Shown here: positions 58,435 to 64,000 of the stretch, piece by piece
How the letters are laid out: each line of letters starts with the position of its first letter
Numbering within the stretch: position 1 is the first letter of the stretch
DNA from: Gigaspora margarita
Lineage: Eukaryota; Glomeromycota; Glomeromycetes; Diversisporales; Gigasporaceae
Assembly: GCA_009809945.1 (NCBI GenBank)
Contig: WTPW01000072.1
Location: 723,476 to 787,475, forward strand
Length of the DNA stretch: 64,000 bases
Direction of reading: 5' to 3'
Notes under the pieces: generated by a model
Databases searched by the model: none
What the model was told of the DNA's origin: nothing
The model's input: the letters and a program-made list of their open reading frames with translations, nothing else
Made by a program: the position numbers and the translations under genes

Positions 58435-58721
58435 CTAAATATAGTAATTTTATTACTATATATAGTAATTAAATAATATTTTTTGAAAAATTATAAAATT
58501 TTTAAGATATGTGCAATTTGTTATATTAAATAACTTTATTTAAAAAAATTGCCAGTTTATTAATAAAAAATTTAAGTTTATATATTACTATATTTAGTAA
58601 TTCTAGTTACTATGAAAACTATATTAAAATTTAGAAAATTGGTCAAATGTAAAAATCTAAAATTTTGCTTAAACTTAATTATTTCAAAAACTATAGCATA
58701 AAATTTTTTAACCTTTTTTTT

Positions 58722-59359
58722 ATTTTTTTATTTTTTTTTTATTTTTTATTTGTTAATGTCAAGTACAGGAATAAGATAGTAAGTTACAATTATATCAGGA
58801 TGATATATAAAGAAGAGAATTTCTATTTGTACCTGGTGGGTATATACCCACCCACAGCAAAAACCAATTAGATTTTAGGACCTTGTGTAATGTAACATGG
58901 TCCAAAATTGCAAAACAAATATTCATATTGCTTATTGCTCAAAATTTGCATAGAAAACCACCTTTCATGCTTTAACAAAAAGATACCTTTAAGCGATTTT
59001 ACTATATAACTGCCAAACCCTAACCCTAAACTAACAAATACAAAAATTTAATTCTATAACATAGTTAAATATTGTTATTTTTGTAACTGGGTATTTGACC
59101 CTATAAATAAAAATTTTGTAGTTTGTGTAACTGGGTAGCAAACCCTAAGGGTAAATTTAGTTTTTTTTCTATAAAGAAATACTATATTTAAAATTCCTAA
59201 CTAATCATCTATTAATCTATGCAATAGAGCAAGCCTATCACTTGCAGTCAGGGCTAACCATTAAACTGCTACAGAAAAAAGATATGACATTTCACCTCAT
59301 ACTTTTCTATTTTAAACTAAAAGATTAAATTTCTAGTTTAAGAAGGCTAGAGGGAACCA
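58722..59359 (-). mobile_element. SINE-like retroposon, second copy, with insertion
   Basis: Read on the minus strand it matches 31885-32175 from TTTGGTTCCCTCTAGCC through TTAATGGTTAGCCCTGACTG to TGTACTTGACATTAACAAAT and an A-rich tail (T-rich on plus, 58707-58760). The match is interrupted by 58813-59169. T-rich flanks resemble the uninterrupted arm of the surrounding mariner-type element, so a target duplication is likely but hard to delimit. Confidence 0.8.
58813..59169. mobile_element. insertion inside the SINE, relative of the Harbinger-type interior
   Basis: TATAAAG is duplicated at both sides (58806-58812 and 59170-59176), and the other SINE copy shows the uninterrupted text. The inserted 357 bp begins with a perfect palindrome GTGGGTATATACCCAC (near 58836). 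It shares about 190 bp with 39190-39380 (AATTAGATTTTA, TGTAATGTAACA, TTTGCATA) including a telomere-like CCCTAACCCTAA. Its own ends are not inverted repeats, so the type is unclear. Confidence 0.65.
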
Positions 59360-59489
59360 AATATTTTTTTATTTAAAAGATATAGATTTAAAGAATTTAT
59401 AATTTAATTTTTAGCTTAATATCTTAGATATTTAGCTCTGTATAAATTTTTAAAAAGTGTCCATAATAATATGGTAGGCCACTGTATGT

Positions 59490-62400
59490 ATTGAAAATAA
59501 TGTATATATATTGTAAAAATCAAGTTAGTTTATTTAACTAATTATTATATGTTATGCTTCGGACTCACAACAGTTCCTGTTAATCTAATTATAACGAATT
59601 TCACTAGTCATGAAGCCATATCCTTGCAAATCAATAAAGAAAATATGTAATACAAGCTGATAAAGATCGATTCAAATATAATGAATAAAAAAAATAAAGC
59701 ATGAACAATAAAGAATTATCTTTATAAATATCAATGAAAAAGATCAATGCAAATATCAATGTGATTATTAATAATTATTATTATCGTAATTGATGAAATG
59801 CGCAAATTTTGTTGTCATAAATAAATTATATAATACGTAATTATTATCAGTAGTTTATTACATTGCTGTGGTCATGTCTGCATCACGCATTGACTGGGTC
59901 CTTTCACGATCAGTGAAAATCAACGTGTTAATTCAAAATCAACGTGAATTCAGAAATGACACGGAACATTCTAATTTGATTTCATTTCATCATATGATAT
60001 TACGACGCTATCTCAAAGTAATGCGAATAACAAATCCAGTATGCTCATTTAAGTACAATAACAGTATGTTACACTAACACAATCATTAAATCATACGCCC
60101 AATCAAAGCCAGATTTTGCTGACACCATTCTAGATGGCGGCTAACCATACACTCCGTTATGCTATGACTATGTTCCTGGTATATTCGAATTTGTGGCATT
60201 AGAGAACCGTATTTCCCTATTAGTTTTACCCCTCCCATATTTGTATATAGATCTTCTTTCTTTTATTTAGTATAGATAACTTTCATTTCCATTTTTGTAT
60301 AATTCATTAAATGTTAGTCAAATCCATGTAACTTGATGATTAACTTGATGATTAACATATTGTAAAATACTGGTAAGAATTATGAAAATTCTAGATAGCA
60401 CGTCAACGTGTTTGTGCTTAGCAGTAATTGCACGTAGCGTGTTAGATAGCACGTTAATGTGGCAGATAACACATTAACGTATATAAACGACTTCAATAAA
60501 GGGCGATACATGTAAAGAAATTCATTCGATTTTACTTAAGAAGAGACTTTATTCGAGTAAATCAGAAACTTACGTATCTCCTAGTAACTATTAGAGTTAA
60601 ATTGGTTAAACGAATACACTCTCCCTCCTTAATAGTTACGGTGTCTTTGCTTATTTCATAAACCTTTACTGCAGTACAGTAACAATTTATATAAGCCCTA
60701 TTTTACATAACAATCAGATGTGATCACATTGGTCTATCCGATTTGTGGATATATTCGTGAATTTAATTACATACTGTATATAGAAGAGCATTGATCTAAG
60801 CCTTATTCTGGTGTGAACACGTTAGAATATTTGATTGGCCAGTGGAACAGATGGACGTTTGCGTTTTAATAATATAGATGATAGATTTTTTAATTTATTG
60901 CAGATCCTGAAAAGTACTATACAGTTATGTTTTACAATCATTCCTTAAAGAATTGGACAACGTGTGCAAGAAAAATCCAGTTATGACAAAACCAATTCGT
61001 CGCTAATACCGGTAAACTTCTTAATCAATTTCAAGTTGATTTAATTTCAATAACTACACGAGATAAAATTTTTCTTTAGGGCCTAATCCAAGTTGGATAA
61101 TATTCCTTCAAAAGTTATAAGTGTGTGAGAAGTTTTACAAACACAATTAGTGTCATGAATAAGTAATATAAATCGTTACAAATGTAAAAAGTAAAATTGC
61201 TTCGCAGAAGTAACTATCATCCCAATAATCACGTTTGCAATAATTAATGTAGCTAGAATAGATGTTCTGCGTCAATTAAAAAATTTTTCAATTCTTAATT
61301 AACATGGTATATTAATTTTTACCGGTTGAAGAATGAACGAGGTCAATTTATATTACATTTAGATATCAAATTTATTGTAATTAATAAAATTCAAGTGATT
61401 AAAAAAAAATATCATTATAATCACGAAGTTAAACTATCGTCTTTTTGTTTATAAAAGATAAATTAGTAAAAACACTCATATCGATATGTCGTATTTATAT
61501 TAACAAAATAATGACTTCAAAGATTGCCTTTATACTGTCTTACAAATTTGTTATTTATTTTTATAAGCAAATAATTTCTTATTATATAATCTTTAATGTT
61601 AATTCATTAACGCAAAAAAAAATGTGGTTTATTTAAAAAAAAAAAGAAAAAAGTTCGTTAAATAAATTATTACATTCGTTATTATTATAAAATATTTCTT
61701 TGCAGTGAATAAAATATTAAGTTCAAGTTCGTTAAGTAGTTCTATAACCTCTTTGTTTTTCACAAATAAAATATTTTAAATTGTTAAATAAAATCATCAT
61801 AAATAATAAATGACTATTAATTTTACTTCGATTTGCAAAAATGACGCATGTTATTTTCAATCTTCTAATGACATTCTTCAATTAACAATTGATATAAATT
61901 AAGAAATGACTCAGAACTTATATACATAAATATCCATAGCTGTTGATTAAATTAATTTAATGTTTTAATTGAATATATGCTAAGTGGATTCGGAATCACC
62001 TTTAACTTAATTCGAAATTCTTTATCAATTTGATTGAATTTAAAAATTTCGGTTCAACTTAAGTGTTTTTAGAATCAACTTATATTGATTCTAAATCTAC
62101 CAAATTCTATTCTGACGTACAACATATACGCATACAATGAATACGTATTTATTATTAATAATATTATTATTATTATGGGACAGGGCCGGCGAATTATTTA
62201 GATAATTAATATTGCACGATTCAGAAATATAAATACAATCAATTCTATATTCAAATAATTCATTGATTATGCCAAGAAACACGGCGATTATAAACCAATT
62301 TGTGAGGCGAATTTGCATTTACGATTTTACGTTTACGAATCTTGTTATAGGTGGATCAAAAATCAATAATACAGAAATAGAAATTGGATCTTCAGAATCA

Positions 62401-62550
62401 GAATCTTATTCTATATATAGAATGGTACAATGGCAATCAAGATCAGCAATTAAGCGACGACCATGAGAAAATAAATTACGAATCAGGTATCGCATTTAAA
62501 AAGCTAGACTAACAATTTCATGCGACACCAAATACAGGAGCAAGTGTAAC
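59490..62550. other. gene-free, CpG-richer stretch
   Basis: Several frames of 60-70 codons (59868-60077, 61445-61636, 62263-62466) match no family I know. Near 60390-60480 the word AGCACGT(C/T)AACGTG repeats two to three times (AGATAGCACGTCAACGTG, AGATAGCACGTTAATGTG). No element ends with duplications were found. Confidence 0.45.
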
Positions 62551-62552
62551 AT

Positions 62553-62600
62553 CGGGTGTGAAGATGTAATATCAAAAATTTCTATTACACTCACACCCTT
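62553..62600. terminator. hairpin downstream of the Nudix-like gene
   Basis: GGGTGTGAAGATGTAATA pairs with TATTACACTCACACCC. It lies about 140 bp beyond the stop codon of the gene at 62743-63876. It could help 3' end formation or be a MITE remnant; a G-run (62681-62690) lies between. Confidence 0.4.
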
Positions 62601-62742
62601 GCTTCGGCATATGCACTTATCCAATAGGTCATTTTTAGTTGATTTTTAGGTTAACGTCAATATTTAGGTTCAGGCATGAGGGGGGGGGGTTAAACAGCTA
62701 TAGTATTGCACAGTGTGGTCGGATTTGTGCTGCCGGTTGTTT

Positions 62743-63876
62743 CTAAATTAGTGGTAAATTCGAAGTTCTTTGGCGGAAATACTCCCAAGTTTGTGTTTCC
62801 ATAATATTTGATTGATCTTCGGCTTGGCGGATTTTGAGGTACACTGCTTTATTTGTGGAGTTAGTATATATTTCAAAATTAANCCTTGTGTTTCGGAATT
62901 TTTGTACAATTGTTTCTTCTTTTGATAGGTCTGATATTGTTGGACATTCACCAAATTTCGAGGCTATTTCTTGTCTTTCCTTTGGTTCGAATATTGATAA
63001 GTATTTATGTCCTTTATATATTTTCTCAATTCTTTGTATTTTCTGTTCAATTCTNCGTAATGGTTGGACAATTGTTTGGAGTTTCTTTTTATATTTTATT
63101 AACANCTGTATTTCGTATGAAGAGAGTNTTTCAGGTTTTANATCCATTACAGGGATTTCTTNTTCATTTATTTCTGGTAANTGTTCAAATGGTATNTCCA
63201 TATCTATATCTTTAAGAAACGTTTTCAGTTCTATTNGGTTTTTTGATTTTTTGGCTTCTATTNGTTTTGTGAATACTTGTTGTTTGTATTCTATTATAAA
63301 TGNTGAATCTNATATTTNCTGTTCATATGTATTTATTTTCTTTTGTACTAGTTCTATGTTTTCTTCAAGTATTGGTACCAATTCATTTCGGTGTTTCAGT
63401 ACATCTTCAATTTTATAGATATGCCATGGTCCTANTGTTGTTGGTTCGGTGTGTTGTGGTTTAAGTTTTTCTAAAGGATATATAAATATTGCTAAGGTTA
63501 CTATATAGCTTGCCTCTTTTTGTAGGCAATTTTCTGCCTTCCATTCTTGAGTTGAATAATATGATTGCTCGAATATTTTNAGCAATTTGTCATTCCTTAG
63601 TACTATTTCTGTTNCTTCAAAGCATTCTCTTATTACACATGCTTCCATACATTCGTTTCTATTATATTCTGCTTTTCCTCCTGGTCCATTAAGTTTCAAA
63701 TAGAAGTCTTTATTTGGGTTAATTCTTTGTGATAATAAAATATATATTTCGTTGTCTAATTCTACAAAGAATATTAATTGGCTCATTTTCCGTTCTGGCA
63801 GGAATGATATTTGTGTTTCTTTATTGAATTGGCTATTCCAATATTCAATAAGGTCATCGTTCCCAATATTGTTCAT
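62743..63876 (-). CDS. Nudix-domain protein, 377 codons, with ambiguous bases
   Basis: Residues about 25-130 look like a Nudix hydrolase fold: MSQLIFFVELDNEIYILLSQ strand, then the Nudix box. It starts GPGGKAEYNRNE and continues to a helix with VIRECFE-x-TEI. Against the G-x5-E-x7-R-E-U-x-E-E-x-G-U consensus there are two extra residues between G and the first E, and the final G is E, so catalysis is uncertain; the ambiguous codon GNA fits the usual second E. Nudix enzymes cleave nucleoside diphosphates linked to another moiety. The second half (from about 150) is Lys/Glu/Ile-rich and likely coiled coil, then an unknown C-terminal domain (YKGHKYLSIFEPKERQEIA, WEYFRQRTSNLPLI). About 17 single ambiguous bases leave the frame open. 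A 23-nt overlap with the upstream frame suggests a multi-gene unit. It may be host or part of a mobile element; no polymerase or integrase is visible. Confidence 0.7.
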   Translation of the reverse strand: MNNIGNDDLIEYWNSQFNKETQISFLPERKMSQLIFFVELDNEIYILLSQRINPNKDFYLKLNGPGGKAEYNRNECMEACVIRECFEXTEIVLRNDKLXKIFEQSYYSTQEWKAENCLQKEASYIVTLAIFIYPLEKLKPQHTEPTTXGPWHIYKIEDVLKHRNELVPILEENIELVQKKINTYEQXIXDSXFIIEYKQQVFTKXIEAKKSKNXIELKTFLKDIDMXIPFEXLPEINEXEIPVMDXKPEXLSSYEIQXLIKYKKKLQTIVQPLXRIEQKIQRIEKIYKGHKYLSIFEPKERQEIASKFGECPTISDLSKEETIVQKFRNTRXNFEIYTNSTNKAVYLKIRQAEDQSNIMETQTWEYFRQRTSNLPLI

Positions 63877-64000
63877 GATGTTCTTTTAGATCATTAAAGG
63901 TTTCTACTATACAATATTTATCGTTTATCCAGATTCCTGTTTGTTTTTCATAAAGTTCTTCTAGATTTTTTATATATGCTGCTTGTAACCGTTCTTGTTT
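63854..64000 (-). CDS. C-terminal end of an upstream frame, partial
   Basis: The frame enters from the window edge and ends in TGA at 63856-63854, overlapping the start of the Nudix gene by 23 nt in another frame. The visible 48 residues include RLQAAYIKNLEELYEKQTGI and WINDKYCIVETF, helical and charged, no family recognised. The tight overlap suggests the two frames are expressed from one transcript or derive from a compact element. Confidence 0.55.
   Translation of the reverse strand, partial: KQERLQAAYIKNLEELYEKQTGIWINDKYCIVETFNDLKEHHEQYWER

Larger units (their letters stand above)
57440..59484. mobile_element. Tc1/mariner-type inverted-repeat element (2 kb) with nested insertions
   Basis: It is flanked by TA (57438-57439 and 59485-59486). 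The left end CATTGGCTTACCATATTATT and right end AATAATATGGTAGGCCACTG are inverted repeats, and homology of the arms continues for more than 150 bp (CTTTTTAAAAATTTATACAG and onward). Inside are two Mutator-like MITEs (57812-58098 and 58152-58434) and a SINE (58722-59359) with its own insertion. Removing these leaves about 840 bp and no transposase. Confidence 0.85.

Noticed and set aside
59868-60077. 69-codon frame MVMSASRIDWVLSRSVKI...
   Set aside because: Readable, but no homologue known to me and no splice or promoter context; chance cannot be excluded.
60312-60618. Possible solo-LTR-like block (TG...CA ends, TATATAAACG and AATAAA words)
   Set aside because: No 5-bp target duplication, no partner copy and no internal region seen.
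62834-63418. 194-codon plus-strand frame
   Set aside because: Antisense shadow of the Nudix frame, rich in ambiguous residues.

Overview
The window is AT-rich eukaryotic DNA packed with repeats. It most likely comes from an early-diverging fungus, with an arbuscular mycorrhizal fungus (Glomeromycotina) as the best guess. Three things point there: LINE reverse transcriptases with D-x-S-K-A-(Y/F)-D and A-Y-M-D-D blocks and a Q-E-E-T-I-T-P-L-F-W block of the kind I know from Rhizophagus-type LINEs; a Sel1-repeat gene fragment of the type greatly expanded in those fungi; and a small secreted protein gene with a short intron. The species is inference. I see no rRNA, tRNA gene or CRISPR array.

Layout. 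1-9.97 kb: gene-free AT-rich DNA with hAT-like and Mutator-like non-autonomous transposons, a tandem duplication, a large foldback and one exon-like remnant. 9.98-26.6 kb: an old LINE (LINE-2) split by a nearly complete 10.6 kb LINE (LINE-1, 10860-21471) flanked by a 12-bp target duplication. LINE-1 still shows ORF1, AP endonuclease, reverse transcriptase, RNase H and a Cys/His C-terminus, all broken, and small inverted-repeat elements sit inside both LINEs. 26.6-33.2 kb: decayed DNA with a SINE (17-bp duplication), a foldback, a transposon-protein-like fragment and a Sel1 fragment. 33.26-36.88 kb: a 3.6 kb Tc1/mariner-type inverted-repeat element carrying other elements and minisatellites.

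37.5-52.6 kb is a different compartment. It is much richer in CpG and holds well-preserved MITEs of the hAT, Mutator, PIF/Harbinger and Tc1/mariner types, several nested, together with a small secreted protein gene (48775-49108, minus) and a pseudogene-like reading frame (43601-43969, minus). 52.7-59.5 kb is CpG-poor again, with minisatellites and a 2 kb mariner-type element holding two Mutator-like MITEs and a SINE that itself carries an insertion. 59.5-62.5 kb is CpG-rich and gene-free. 62.7-64.0 kb holds a long minus-strand reading frame with a degenerate Nudix box and an overlapping upstream frame that leaves the window.

The strongest system-level signal is the CpG contrast. In four repeat families with one copy in CpG-rich DNA, or freshly inserted, and another in CpG-poor DNA, CG dinucleotides in one copy read TG or CA in the other. 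That is what cytosine methylation followed by deamination would leave, in blocks with borders inside this window. No intact autonomous transposase is visible, so the many MITEs must have been moved from elsewhere.
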